Virus record (IMG/VR): IMGVR_UViG_3300030687_000021
Location: 1-51,022 of that record
Direction: 5' to 3' (one strand)
Length of the DNA: 51,022 bases
DNA from: a virus
In this document: in pieces, positions 14,401 through 21,611 of the stretch
Position numbering within the stretch: position 1 is the stretch's first letter
How the letters are laid out: each line of letters starts with the position of its first letter
Program-made: the position numbers and the translations under genes
The notes under the pieces: model-generated
The model's database searches: none
What the model was told of the DNA's origin: nothing
Seen by the model: the letters and a program-made list of their open reading frames with translations, nothing else

Positions 14401-14831
14401 GAGGATTTCCGCCCGCTCACGAGCCACGTCAGGATCTCGGCCAGGTGCTCGTCGTTACCTGTCTTGTGGTGCGCCATCGCGTAGGTCACAATCTGGTCCG
14501 TTTTCAGGGAGTCGAGACTGCTCCCCTCAGCGATTCCTAGTTTTTCCAGCTCTGCGAGAGCGGGGTAGTAGCCCGCTGAGGTTCCCGCCGGGATGTCGTT
14601 AATGTAATCGACCATCTTCCCCGTAAAAACGACCGCGAGAGGGGAGTGGCCTGCGCTCAACGCTGCCACAAAGCCGCGGACTAAGTCGTCGGCCGTAACA
14701 GGTACAGGGCGCTGCGCGACGGGTACGCTTTTACCGCACCTATCGGGTTCCCCGTTAGCCGCTGCATAGCAAGTGCCGTGCTCTTCGCATCCGACGCCCA
14801 TGTCACATGCGGTGTTAGGTTGTTCGGTCAT
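14397..14831 (-). CDS. Hypothetical protein with N-terminal cysteine cluster, 144 aa
   Basis: The start ATG at 14831 overlaps the HD-hydrolase stop as ATGA. The N-terminus has ACDMGVGCEEHGTCYAA, then DRCG, a four-cysteine pattern (CxxxxxCxxxxxC...C) often seen in small phage proteins and likely metal-binding or disulfide-bonded. The C-terminus is helical (LDSLKTDQIVTYAMAHH). The function is unknown; direct coupling to the alarmone-hydrolase-like gene may hint at joint action. Confidence 0.6.
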   Translation of the reverse strand: MTEQPNTACDMGVGCEEHGTCYAAANGEPDRCGKSVPVAQRPVPVTADDLVRGFVAALSAGHSPLAVVFTGKMVDYINDIPAGTSAGYYPALAELEKLGIAEGSSLDSLKTDQIVTYAMAHHKTGNDEHLAEILTWLVSGRKSS

Positions 14832-15337
14832 AGCTGGTGTGCCAAGGTTACGGCCATATCCCGGAGTCGCGGATCTGCCTTTGTGAGAACTTCCAGTAGG
14901 AGGCGTTTTTCCTCCAAGTAAATCACAGCGAACTTGGGGTCGTGCTCCACGATGCTGCTCATGTTGCTGATCAAGTCCGCGCATTTGATCGTCTGGACCC
15001 AGGGCGGCGCAGCCACTAGGCGGGCGCGAGACTTTGCGTTTCGCACGCCGCGGTTGCCGGTCTCAAGGTCGGATAAATCCGCTACACCGAAAGCCACGAT
15101 GCTCCCGAATTTCTGCTTAAGCTCATCGAATGAGACGCCCTGGTCTTCCATGCAGTCGTGCAGCCATGCAATGGCAATCTCGGTGCCATTGGCGCAGGAA
15201 TGATCAGACGTAGCCGCCGCAACAATCCCGGCGACCTCGGCCAGATGATCGATATATGGATTGCCAGTGTACTTGCGCACCTGGCCCTTGTGCGCGGCGC
15301 GGGCGAATTGCATGGCCCGAAAGGCTAGATCAGTCAT
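14828..15337 (-). CDS. RSH/MESH1-like HD-domain phosphohydrolase, 169 aa
   Basis: A single HD domain with AHKGQVRKYTGNPYIDH (about residues 15-31), AWLHDCMEDQG (HD and ED, about residues 57-67) and KCADLISNMS (about residue 118). These follow the metal-binding motifs of RelA/SpoT hydrolase domains and MESH1 small alarmone hydrolases. No synthetase domain is attached. The likely reaction is 3'-pyrophosphate hydrolysis of (p)ppGpp or a related nucleotide, so the phage may suppress host stringent or alarmone-based defence signalling. It could act on another nucleotide. It overlaps the next gene (ATGA) and the upstream gene (8 bases). Confidence 0.85.
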   Translation of the reverse strand: MTDLAFRAMQFARAAHKGQVRKYTGNPYIDHLAEVAGIVAAATSDHSCANGTEIAIAWLHDCMEDQGVSFDELKQKFGSIVAFGVADLSDLETGNRGVRNAKSRARLVAAPPWVQTIKCADLISNMSSIVEHDPKFAVIYLEEKRLLLEVLTKADPRLRDMAVTLAHQL

Positions 15338-15947
15338 TTACTTGTTCCTTCAACGAAGGAGCAAGCAGACTTTTCCGCAGCGACGCGAGCCACTGATTAC
15401 CTGACTCTGTGCGCTCAACGCCCTTGCGGTACTCTCTGTCGAGGTACACAACGTTTTCACGCACCCTCTTGATAGTCGCGACAAGCCACTCAGCGGGCGT
15501 TACACGCTCCGGAGGGGTGTCGTATTCCGTGCTGCAATCCGAGTCCATCGACATGGATAGCTGCTCGATCATGAATTTTTTGAATGGCGCGTGCTCGTCG
15601 GTCGGCGGCGTCCAGCACTTCACGCTCTCCAGCATTGCTCGATACTTGTCGCGCAGCGCATTTTTGTCTGCCACGCGTTTTTCGTACTGCTCGGAATCCT
15701 GCTGAAAGCTGGCTTCGTACTGCTCATCGCTATCGCTCACCGACATTGCCAGATACTGCTCAAGCTTGACTCGCGACTCGGCAAGCGATCTCGCGTAATA
15801 CTCAGACGGCTCAAAACGCTCCGGGATTGGCTTGCCCATCGGTTCGTCGCGCATACTCATGCACGCACCCATTGCGCGGGCGCATCGCATCACGAACTGC
15901 TCGAAAGTAATGCCGTCCGCGATGGTGGCTGTGTAACCTGTAGGCAT
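15330..15947 (-). CDS. Hypothetical phage protein, 205 aa
   Basis: I chose the ATG at 15947 (MPTGYTATIADGITFEQFV), with GGAGC nine bases upstream, over an earlier in-frame start. The N-terminal phrase GITFEQFVMRCARAMGAC is familiar in tailed-phage accessory proteins. Next comes a long charged helical stretch (about residues 40-110), then a domain with CWTPPTDEHAPFKKFM. Function unknown. The gene leads directly into the HD hydrolase. Confidence 0.65.
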   Translation of the reverse strand: MPTGYTATIADGITFEQFVMRCARAMGACMSMRDEPMGKPIPERFEPSEYYARSLAESRVKLEQYLAMSVSDSDEQYEASFQQDSEQYEKRVADKNALRDKYRAMLESVKCWTPPTDEHAPFKKFMIEQLSMSMDSDCSTEYDTPPERVTPAEWLVATIKRVRENVVYLDREYRKGVERTESGNQWLASLRKSLLAPSLKEQVND

Positions 15948-15973
15948 TTTTAATGCTCCAATTTTCGTTAAAG

Positions 15974-16007
15974 GCAGGGATCGCCGCAACTTACGCAGGG
16001 ATCGCCG
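15974..16007. repeat. Short tandem repeat at the membrane-protein stop
   Basis: GCAGGGATCGCCG occurs twice (15974-15986 and 15995-16007), 21 bases apart. One copy lies in the last codons of the membrane protein and one lies after its stop. A duplication slip is the simplest origin. Confidence 0.55.
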
Positions 16008-16548
16008 GCAGACTGACGAACGGAAGGGGACTCAGCACTAGCTGGCATACGCCGGGCACTTGCCAGAGCTTCCAGCCCAGGTTCAAGCGCGCGCAGCGTG
16101 TGCTGCTGTAGATCCACACGCCGTAAAACTGCCACGCGTTTGAGGTCCAGGCGAAGTACCAACCGCTCTGCGTCAATGCGCCGCCGAGAGGGAGTGTGCC
16201 GAACAGTTTGGGCGTTGCCGTTACAGACACCCCTGCAACGTCGATACCGAAGCCGTAGGCGGGATTGCGCATCAACCACCATATCCGGTTGACGTAACGT
16301 CGCCAGCCGGTCTGAGGGGGCGTAAACCACGCGTGTGAGGCTTGAAACGCTGTATCGCCGTCGAGCGAGTTGTCGGGCGTCTGAAACCACCACAACCATG
16401 TCGGGAGATAGCCGGTCGACGTGGCGAAAGCGGGGAGAAGCAGGGCGGCAGGGTAGGCGATCAGTGTAAAGGCGAAGTTCAGGGTCGCCGCGAGTAGCCA
16501 GCGCGTCGTATTCACGACTATCAGCGCGAAACAGCGTAAATATTTCAT
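15991..16548 (-). CDS. DUF7338-like phage membrane protein, 185 aa
   Basis: The N-terminus has one or two membrane spans (RCFALIVVNTTRWLLAATLN and FTLIAYPAALLLPAF). The family-like phrase WLWWFQTPDNSLDGD follows near residue 51, then YVNRIWWLMRNPAYGFG near residue 84. These features fit the DUF7338-type proteins of many siphoviruses. The role is not known; it may sit in the inner membrane and modify host processes. It lies alone with a 43-base gap downstream. Confidence 0.7.
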   Translation of the reverse strand: MKYLRCFALIVVNTTRWLLAATLNFAFTLIAYPAALLLPAFATSTGYLPTWLWWFQTPDNSLDGDTAFQASHAWFTPPQTGWRRYVNRIWWLMRNPAYGFGIDVAGVSVTATPKLFGTLPLGGALTQSGWYFAWTSNAWQFYGVWIYSSTRCARLNLGWKLWQVPGVCQLVLSPLPFVSLPAIPA

Positions 16549-16620
16549 GATGGAAGACTCCGATTTGAGTAGGATAACTAATCTTTATTTTGTGATTTAT
16601 GTCGGTCGTTTATTGTGCTC

Positions 16621-17019
16621 TTACGCGGGTGTGCTCACGGGGCTATCGTCCGCTACCGCATGAATGGTGATACCGCGCCCGCCACCGCTATTTACCTTAA
16701 TCTTTTTGCTCTCGTCATGTCCCTGCCGACGCACCAATTCGGTAGTGAGGCCGACGAACGCACCGGTCAGGACTGACAGGACATCGGATGCTGCCTCTTG
16801 AGCCAGAGCCAGCTCAATCGCGGTTCCGAGATTGCTGAGTGCCTGATAGGGCTCCGCTGCAGGCGCGCTCTTCTCCAGCGCAAACCAAGCCCATGCGGCT
16901 AACCCTCCCGGGCTTGGCGGCTTAACATCGGCGTGATGCTGAGAGAGGTAGGTCTGCAACGTCGCGAATTCCGCAGCGTCTGTCCGTGCGGCTGCGTTGA
17001 TCGGTAATTTAGTCGTCAT
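16621..17019 (-). CDS. Hypothetical protein, 132 aa
   Basis: Helical, alanine-rich N-terminal two-thirds (LGTAIELALAQEAASDVLS, about residue 65), then a basic glycine-rich segment KKIKVNSGGGRGITI. No family recognised. A perfect 14-bp hairpin lies immediately before its ribosome site (AAGGAAC), which suggests translational or RNA-processing control. Confidence 0.55.
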   Translation of the reverse strand: MTTKLPINAAARTDAAEFATLQTYLSQHHADVKPPSPGGLAAWAWFALEKSAPAAEPYQALSNLGTAIELALAQEAASDVLSVLTGAFVGLTTELVRRQGHDESKKIKVNSGGGRGITIHAVADDSPVSTPA

Positions 17020-17034
17020 TTAAGTTCCTTTATC

Positions 17035-17066
17035 GCGGCCTGAGCCTCGTTTGAGGCTCAGGCCGC
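17035..17066 (-). promoter_or_regulatory. Perfect 14-bp hairpin before a ribosome site
   Basis: Arms GCGGCCTGAGCCTC (17035-17048) and GAGGCTCAGGCCGC (17053-17066) around GTTT form a very stable hairpin. On the - strand it is followed by GATAAAGGAAC and the next start codon rather than by a T-tract, so it is not a classical terminator. It may act in mRNA stability, attenuation or as a binding site. Confidence 0.7.
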
Positions 17067-17075
17067 TGGTGTGAG

Positions 17076-17507
17076 TTACGCCAGAGATTCAGACCAGACA
17101 AAATCATAAAAATCGCCGCCCCATAGCGCCTTATGCTTACGTACTGCCGCGACAACGTCCATTCCCTTAGCCGTCATCGATACCGTACCTGAACCGAATG
17201 AGATGATTTCCACGTATCCGGCGGCAGCGCAGTCCGCGAGGCAGTTCCAGTCGTCATGCCCTTCAATTTGAACCGTTTCACCAAATCCGTCACGCGCAAC
17301 TGTGTTGTCTTCTTCTTTCCAGCGTGCCAAGTGCGATTTACTCGGGTGGCGTAGCTTGTTCACGCGCATGCGCCGATTATCAATCTTTCCTTTCCCGTCC
17401 TTGCCGTCGACACAGAGCGATTCCACGTATGCCAACAATGACCAATGACCTTTGCCGAACTGCGATACCGGTACTGCCGTACATGCTTCGTGAGGTGCTG
17501 CGTTCAT
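17076..17507 (-). CDS. Hypothetical phage protein, 143 aa
   Basis: The start ATG at 17507 has GGGA seven bases upstream. The pattern KGHWSLLAYVESLCVDG, then RMRVNKLRHPSKSH near residue 48 and HDDWNCLADCAAAGYVE near residue 85, is one I associate with small tailed-phage proteins that resemble winged-helix folds. A wHTH-like role is possible because the C-terminus reads as two strands after a helix (SGTVSMTAKG). Function unknown. Confidence 0.65.
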   Translation of the reverse strand: MNAAPHEACTAVPVSQFGKGHWSLLAYVESLCVDGKDGKGKIDNRRMRVNKLRHPSKSHLARWKEEDNTVARDGFGETVQIEGHDDWNCLADCAAAGYVEIISFGSGTVSMTAKGMDVVAAVRKHKALWGGDFYDFVWSESLA

Positions 17508-17509
17508 TT

Positions 17510-17698
17510 CTATTCCCTGAGTTCTTGATTGAATCGATATTCCGAGTGACTTAACGTCACCCACTCCCCGTTTTCCCCTCTCTTTAAAATCGTCTTGCTG
17601 AAGCCCCAGTGATACAAGCGAATCACGAGGCGCGTACCGTCTGATCGATCTTTACGCCCCATACACAAAAATGGCCCTCCAGAACCTCCATTCTTCAT
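17510..17698 (-). CDS. Hypothetical protein, 62 aa
   Basis: A short basic beta-rich protein (RLVIRLYHWGFSKTILKR). Its ATG overlaps the upstream stop as ATGA, so it is probably translated. No family is recognised. Confidence 0.5.
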   Translation of the reverse strand: MKNGGSGGPFLCMGRKDRSDGTRLVIRLYHWGFSKTILKRGENGEWVTLSHSEYRFNQELRE

Positions 17699-18279
17699 TC
17701 GCCTGCTTCCTCCAACACAGCCCGCGCTATCGTTCGCAGGTCGTAGATGCTTTCGTCACCTTCGGCCGCAATCTTGCGCATCGCGGTAGTGAGTAGGTGG
17801 ATTTTCTTGTGCAGCTGCTCGAACGTGGTCGGCTGCTGGCGAGTGCCGTTCGATTTAACTGACTCTCGGAATGCTTCGAATTCGGCTTGTTGGGTAGCGT
17901 CACTACGATCTGAGCCGTAACGTCCTGTAGAGGGAGACCCGGACAGCAATGCCGCTTCCCTTGCAGCTACTTGCTCTACCTCTCGCGCCCTGTCTCTTCG
18001 CCTGCGAATTTCTGCTACGAAAGGTGGCACAATCGCCGGACGAATGCCTTGGATCTGCGCGGCAACCAGCGCGCTGGTTGCCGCATACGCCTGCTCCATG
18101 TAATTCGGCGCGCGGCGCTGCTCGCGAGAGAGGGGAGGGGCTTTCAAGCACGGACCGCTCAGCTCTGACTCAGCCTTTCCGCAGTGCCTGCACATATCCA
18201 AAGCTACTTCGCCGTTACGGCCGAGAAGCTGTTCCGGGATACCTTCGTCGCCGTCCATATAGACGCTATGACGGCTCAT
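17695..18279 (-). CDS. Hypothetical protein with N-terminal CxxC motif, 194 aa
   Basis: CRHCGKAESELSGPC at about residues 30-44 gives three spaced cysteines, with a histidine available as fourth ligand. The middle is a basic helix (EIRRRRDRAREVEQVAARE) and the C-terminus is helical. It overlaps genes on both sides by ATGA. Possibly a nucleic-acid-binding accessory protein; no family named. Confidence 0.6.
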   Translation of the reverse strand: MSRHSVYMDGDEGIPEQLLGRNGEVALDMCRHCGKAESELSGPCLKAPPLSREQRRAPNYMEQAYAATSALVAAQIQGIRPAIVPPFVAEIRRRRDRAREVEQVAAREAALLSGSPSTGRYGSDRSDATQQAEFEAFRESVKSNGTRQQPTTFEQLHKKIHLLTTAMRKIAAEGDESIYDLRTIARAVLEEAGE

Positions 18280-18740
18280 GGCTTCGCGCGCTTGTCGAGT
18301 TCTGCTATCAGCTCGGGGTCGGTTAACCAGTTCGCGGGTGTGAGCGAGTCTCTGTTAGCCAGTAACGCCAATACGGGTTTGCGGTAATCTCGGCTCGCCA
18401 AAAACTCATCTATTGGCACGCCGTCCACGTAAAAGGCCAGCACCCTCTGCTCAGCCCGAGCGAAATCGAACTCAGACATATAGCCGGCAAACCCGCGGTC
18501 GCTATCGGTAATCTTCGCATCCCAGGAGGTAGGGCGGGGCGGTTGAGTGCGGCCGGTAGGACTGGCAGCGGTTTGCGTACCCGTTAGGGCAGCTGCTTGT
18601 GCGTAGCGCTCTCTGTCCTCGTAATATGCTTGATCAATCTCAGGCGCGCGGGCCAGCATGTCAGCTGTGGACTCGTGCCTCGTCGGCATCCAGAGCGCGC
18701 GCCACGCAGATTTGATACGGGTGAGGAATTCGGAAAACAT
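18276..18740 (-). CDS. Hypothetical protein, 154 aa
   Basis: I start at the ATG at 18740 (MFSEFLTRIKSAWRALW), with AGGA upstream; the open frame extends further but into the next gene. The N-terminus is an amphipathic helix, the middle is low-complexity, and the C-terminus (LLANRDSLTPANWLTDPELI) is helical. Unrecognised. Confidence 0.55.
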   Translation of the reverse strand: MFSEFLTRIKSAWRALWMPTRHESTADMLARAPEIDQAYYEDRERYAQAAALTGTQTAASPTGRTQPPRPTSWDAKITDSDRGFAGYMSEFDFARAEQRVLAFYVDGVPIDEFLASRDYRKPVLALLANRDSLTPANWLTDPELIAELDKRAKP

Positions 18741-18762
18741 TGTCGATCCTGAGATAAGGGGA

Positions 18763-19005
18763 TTACCAAGCGCCAGCGCCGAGCTGGCAGTAAGTCGAAC
18801 TGGACGCGATGATGTGTTTTTGGCGGTCGCGGGTGCTGCCGCGATCCGAATAATCGTCACCGTCCATCGCGTGAAACGTCCCATCAGCTTCGAAGAAAAT
18901 GTTTGCCTGATCGCCGTACTCCTCCTTGAGGTTTGCATCCAGGCCATTGATCAGCGATGTGATTTCGTTAAGGCGAGAGACTATCTGTTTCTTTGACATT
19001 GCCAT
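18763..19005 (-). CDS. Hypothetical protein, 80 aa
   Basis: The best start is the ATG at 19005, two codons before a second ATG, close after the upstream stop. The N-terminus is helical (KKQIVSRLNEITSLINGLD), followed by a beta section with IFFEADGTFHAMDGDDY. Unrecognised. Confidence 0.5.
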   Translation of the reverse strand: MAMSKKQIVSRLNEITSLINGLDANLKEEYGDQANIFFEADGTFHAMDGDDYSDRGSTRDRQKHIIASSSTYCQLGAGAW

Positions 19006-19007
19006 GC

Positions 19008-19181
19008 TCAGCGCCCCAGCACGAATTGACGCAGTTGCTGCCGGGCTTCGTGACGCACTGCGCGGCGCTGTGCCCGTGCAGATGCTTTCGCCCAAGTACG
19101 CGGTGCGTCAGCCGCGCTATGGCGGCTATCGTCTCGGGTGTCCACTTTGTTTTCGTTCTCTGTGAAAGTCTGCGTTTTCAT
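19008..19181 (-). CDS. Hypothetical basic protein, 57 aa
   Basis: A short, very basic sequence (RTWAKASARAQRRAVRHEAR), probably helical and possibly nucleic-acid-binding. A TTG start nine bases earlier is possible. No clear ribosome site is present, so confidence is modest. It is the first gene after the 19.2-19.4 kb control region. Confidence 0.4.
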   Translation of the reverse strand: MKTQTFTENENKVDTRDDSRHSAADAPRTWAKASARAQRRAVRHEARQQLRQFVLGR

Positions 19182-19221
19182 GGTAGTCAAATTGCTAGGG
19201 AACTTCGCAATCTCACAACTG

Positions 19222-19239
19222 TCGTTTCGAAAAGAAACG
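19222..19239. other. Short hairpin in the 19.2-19.4 kb non-coding region
   Basis: CGTTTC and GAAACG with a five-base loop. The region 19182-19411 is otherwise non-coding and also holds the promoter and dyad at 19347-19403. Confidence 0.4.
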
Positions 19240-19346
19240 CGATTATGAGGCCGATACAGAAAGGTCTGTTAGGAAAATTTTAGAGTCACGCGCTGTGCGT
19301 TGCGCGCCCGCATCAAGCAATTTTAAGGACTGCTTACTGCGGACTA

Positions 19347-19374
19347 ACTATACCAGTTTTATAGTTTTGTACAA
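19347..19374 (-). promoter_or_regulatory. Composite promoter of the 12.2-19.2 kb operon
   Basis: On the - strand: -35 TTGTAC (19369-19374), a 16-base spacer AAAACTATAAAACTGG, and -10 TATAGT (19347-19352). The 27-bp dyad lies only two bases upstream. It probably drives the genes from 19181 down to 12250. Confidence 0.7.
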
Positions 19375-19376
19375 AA

Positions 19377-19403
19377 CGAAATGCGCTTTACAGAGCGTTT
19401 TCG
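19377..19403. promoter_or_regulatory. 27-bp dyad operator, copy 3
   Basis: CGAAAT, GCGCTTTACAGAGCG, TTTTCG. It abuts the -35 box of the promoter at 19347-19374 on its upstream side, a position typical of activator sites. Confidence 0.65.
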
Positions 19404-19411
19404 TTGAAATT

Positions 19412-19666
19412 CTATTTATAACCATTCCGGCCGTAAACCGCTGGACTCGGCACTGATTTGCGGTATGCAACATAACCGCGCGCCTGCCGATCGATGCGCA
19501 GTCCTTGCGCATTGCATACAGAAAGTAGTTCGGCCCAAGCTACGCCCATTTGCTCGGCACGCGCCTTGGTGCAAACGACCGCGCTACGCGTACCTGCTAC
19601 GCACTCAGCGACCTCGGTCTTGAAGTCGTCGAGTGTCGGGATTCCTGGTTGGTATTTCGTATTCAT
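19412..19666 (-). CDS. Hypothetical protein, 84 aa
   Basis: The last gene of the 19.4-26.0 kb operon. It is helical with two cysteines (AECVAGTRSAVVCTKARAEQ), and the C-terminus is basic with RQARGYVAYRKS. Its ATG overlaps a micro-ORF stop as TAATG. Unrecognised. Confidence 0.55.
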   Translation of the reverse strand: MNTKYQPGIPTLDDFKTEVAECVAGTRSAVVCTKARAEQMGVAWAELLSVCNAQGLRIDRQARGYVAYRKSVPSPAVYGRNGYK

Positions 19667-19698
19667 TATTCAATCCAGAGGGCGACGTGGTGTTTCAT
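19666..19698 (-). CDS. Micro-ORF of 10 codons (MKHHVALWIE)
   Basis: An ATG at 19698 overlaps the preceding micro-ORF stop as ATGA, and its TAA overlaps the next gene start as TAATG. It may act only as a coupling linker. No product function can be claimed. Confidence 0.3.
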   Translation of the reverse strand: MKHHVALWIE

Positions 19699-19754
19699 CC
19701 GAGCATTCCCATCTCTTCCTGCACTGCCGTAAGGAACTCGTGAGCTTGCGTCAC
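19695..19754 (-). CDS. Micro-ORF of 19 codons, GTG start
   Basis: The predicted peptide is VTQAHEFLTAVQEEMGMLG. Its GTG overlaps the stop of the zinc-ribbon gene as GTGA, with AGAGGACAGGG upstream. Together with the next micro-ORF it fills the only gap between coupled genes. It may be a remnant of a lost gene or a real micropeptide. Confidence 0.35.
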   Translation of the reverse strand: MTQAHEFLTAVQEEMGMLG

Positions 19755-20083
19755 GTACCCTGTCCTCTAACAGGCCAAGTGTCTGCGCTGCCCTGCGTAG
19801 AAAGCGACGCGACACCCGTGGTAGCGACATCCGCCGGCCGCCACACGCACCCACACGTATGACAAAGGTGCGAACGGTGGGGCGGGTTAAGCCATTGGTC
19901 GTCCATGCCGCCTAGCGCCAGATATTTGCGATACGCCTCGTCCGACTCGGATTCGTCGATGTGCTTCCTACCGCACTCCGGACAAAACAGCAGCATGGGA
20001 ATCGGATCGACGGCTCCCGTGGTCATTTCGGAACTCTTGTCGAGCGTTGGGGTTACAAAGGGTCTGTTGAATGCCTTGGTCAT
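19751..20083 (-). CDS. Zinc-ribbon phage protein, 110 aa
   Basis: Two cysteine pairs, CPECGRKHID (about residue 34) and CHTCGCVWRPADVATTGV (about residue 75), fit a rubredoxin/zinc-ribbon fold frequent in phage accessory proteins. The ATG at 20083 has AAGGACCGAA before it. No catalytic residue is apparent; a protein- or nucleic-acid-binding role is likely. Confidence 0.65.
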   Translation of the reverse strand: MTKAFNRPFVTPTLDKSSEMTTGAVDPIPMLLFCPECGRKHIDESESDEAYRKYLALGGMDDQWLNPPHRSHLCHTCGCVWRPADVATTGVASLSTQGSADTWPVRGQGT

Positions 20084-20376
20084 TTCGGTCCTTCGATTAG
20101 GCACAGCGACCAGGCTACGGGCGGTTCTTTGCCGGCCTTTTCATAACGCTTGTCCAGCACCCCGCGTGCTTTCATCGCGGCTTGTTCGCAAGTGACAGCG
20201 CTTACCGTCACCGTGAAGCCGATGCCATATTTAAAACGCCACTTGGCGGGTACTTTGGTCAGACGCATGCCCAGCTCGGCGGCTAACATCTCAGCCATGT
20301 CGCGCTTGGTCAGCCCCTCGCATTCGTCATCGTCGCCTTCCGCCTGGTAGAGCAGGAATTTCGGTTCTGTTTTCAC
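20080..20376 (-). CDS. Hypothetical protein, 98 aa
   Basis: A small alpha/beta protein (FLLYQAEGDDDECEGLTKRD, then WRFKYGIGFTVTVSAVTCE). Its stop overlaps the zinc-ribbon gene start. No family recognised. Confidence 0.55.
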   Translation of the reverse strand: MKTEPKFLLYQAEGDDDECEGLTKRDMAEMLAAELGMRLTKVPAKWRFKYGIGFTVTVSAVTCEQAAMKARGVLDKRYEKAGKEPPVAWSLCLIEGPK

Positions 20377-20377
20377 T

Positions 20378-20515
20378 TCAATCGTCCTTCAAGCTTTCAA
20401 TAAGCAACTCGATAACGTCCAGGGCTTTCTCCAGGCCCTCCTTGGTTGCCTCTCGGCTGCGCGACGTGTCGCCATAGAAATCTTGGATGGCTTCTTTGAG
20501 TTGGGTTTCGGTCAC
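20378..20515 (-). CDS. Small acidic helical protein, 45 aa, GTG start
   Basis: The open frame starts earlier, but the GTG at 20515 overlaps the upstream stop as GTGA and fits the coupling style of this operon. The product VTETQLKEAIQDFYGD and so on is one or two acidic helices. It may be a small inhibitor or antitoxin-like peptide, but that is only suggested by size and charge. Confidence 0.5.
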   Translation of the reverse strand: MTETQLKEAIQDFYGDTSRSREATKEGLEKALDVIELLIESLKDD

Positions 20516-20895
20516 GCTGCCGCCTTCGTGAATGTCCGCACGGTCGTCATCTTTTCCTCGGCTACACAGTCCAGCGCGTAGGCCGAGGCCATCCAATCGA
20601 TAGCCTCGGGCTCACCGTGCTTACCGCCCCCATACCAGTAAGTCCAACCTATCCATGAACCGTCCGGGGCCTGCGCAGCGACTTCCTTAGCCTCGTAATA
20701 GCGCGAAGACGGCGCTGTCAAGCCTGTGGCGTGCTCGCCTTCGCGCAGTTCCGCAGCAGCTTCGCCGATGTCCTCCTCATCGGCTTCGTCATACAGGCCG
20801 TCGACGTTTTCAGCTGTGACTTCGACCAGCGGCTCACCGGAATCCGCAGATATTTTGTACAGAATCAGGTGTTTCAGTTTTTGTTCGGGTGTCAT
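20512..20895 (-). CDS. Hypothetical acidic protein, 127 aa
   Basis: Highly acidic first half (DGLYDEADEEDIGEAAAEL), then WIGWTYWYGGGKHGEPEAID, a phrase I associate with small phage proteins, and a helical end. Such acidic phage proteins often mimic DNA or bind host factors, but that cannot be shown here. Overlaps neighbours on both sides. Confidence 0.6.
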   Translation of the reverse strand: MTPEQKLKHLILYKISADSGEPLVEVTAENVDGLYDEADEEDIGEAAAELREGEHATGLTAPSSRYYEAKEVAAQAPDGSWIGWTYWYGGGKHGEPEAIDWMASAYALDCVAEEKMTTVRTFTKAAA

Positions 20896-21089
20896 TTCAA
20901 TTCTCCTTGAGTCTCACAGACGACCAGTAAAGTGCGAGTTACCTCGTGCGGCCTGAGCGTGGCGTTCCAGCTGGCCACGATCTCGACGCCCCAGGCTTTC
21001 GCCTCGTATAACGTCTTGATACGCTCGTCGTTATACGATTCCCAATGGGAACCGCCTTTGGCGCTGCCGATCAGTAGCTGGAATTTCAT
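20892..21089 (-). CDS. Hypothetical protein, 65 aa
   Basis: Start at the ATG at 21089, overlapping the upstream stop as ATGA; an earlier frame extension would lie inside that gene. The beta-rich sequence (MKFQLLIGSAKGGSHWESY) looks like a complete small domain. Unrecognised. Confidence 0.55.
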   Translation of the reverse strand: MKFQLLIGSAKGGSHWESYNDERIKTLYEAKAWGVEIVASWNATLRPHEVTRTLLVVCETQGELK

Positions 21090-21595
21090 GGTGTCGACCG
21101 GTTCATCGCTTCGACGAATGCGACCGCCAGCTTGTAAGCGAGCTGCCTGGTGAAGTCGTCGGTATAGGGGAAATGCGCAACTTCGCAATCCTCGCCCGTG
21201 AGCGGGTTGACCGCGACCACGAAGTAATAGCGGCCAGTTTCCCAATCGCCTGGCGGGTTGAATCCCGTGTACTGCATCGTCAATTCCTCCACAGCTTCGG
21301 CTTCGTCAGGCATCGTTTCAATCCTCTTTTTGTTGGGTTCAAACATCAGTACGGGAAACAGCTTGCGCAACGATTCCAAGTCCATGCTGCGACCTTCTTG
21401 CACTGCGCGATCACCTACCGATACGCCCGCAACTCGAAACCGCTTGCCGCCGTCTGAGTAGCTGCGCACTTGCACGTTCAAAATCAAAAACATCTGGTCA
21501 GGCGCTTCGGCCTTGTCCTGCCAAGCCTGCCCGCGATGAATATCTGTGCCGTCACTTGCTTGAGCTTCGGCAATGGGTTCGGAAGAGGTAATCAT
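21086..21595 (-). CDS. Hypothetical protein, 169 aa
   Basis: The ATG at 21595 has AAGGACCGAC before it. The middle reads LILNVQVRSYSDGGKRFRVAG, then strands FPVLMFEPNKKRIETM and YYFVVAVNPLTGEDCEVAHF. Beta-rich, cytoplasmic, no known motif. Confidence 0.55.
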   Translation of the reverse strand: MITSSEPIAEAQASDGTDIHRGQAWQDKAEAPDQMFLILNVQVRSYSDGGKRFRVAGVSVGDRAVQEGRSMDLESLRKLFPVLMFEPNKKRIETMPDEAEAVEELTMQYTGFNPPGDWETGRYYFVVAVNPLTGEDCEVAHFPYTDDFTRQLAYKLAVAFVEAMNRSTP

Positions 21596-21611
21596 GTCGG
21601 TCCTTATCGGG

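Noticed and set aside
15968-16399. Alternative frame with CVSCGDPC end
   Set aside because: The cysteine pairs come from the tandem repeat read in another frame; the membrane protein frame is better supported.
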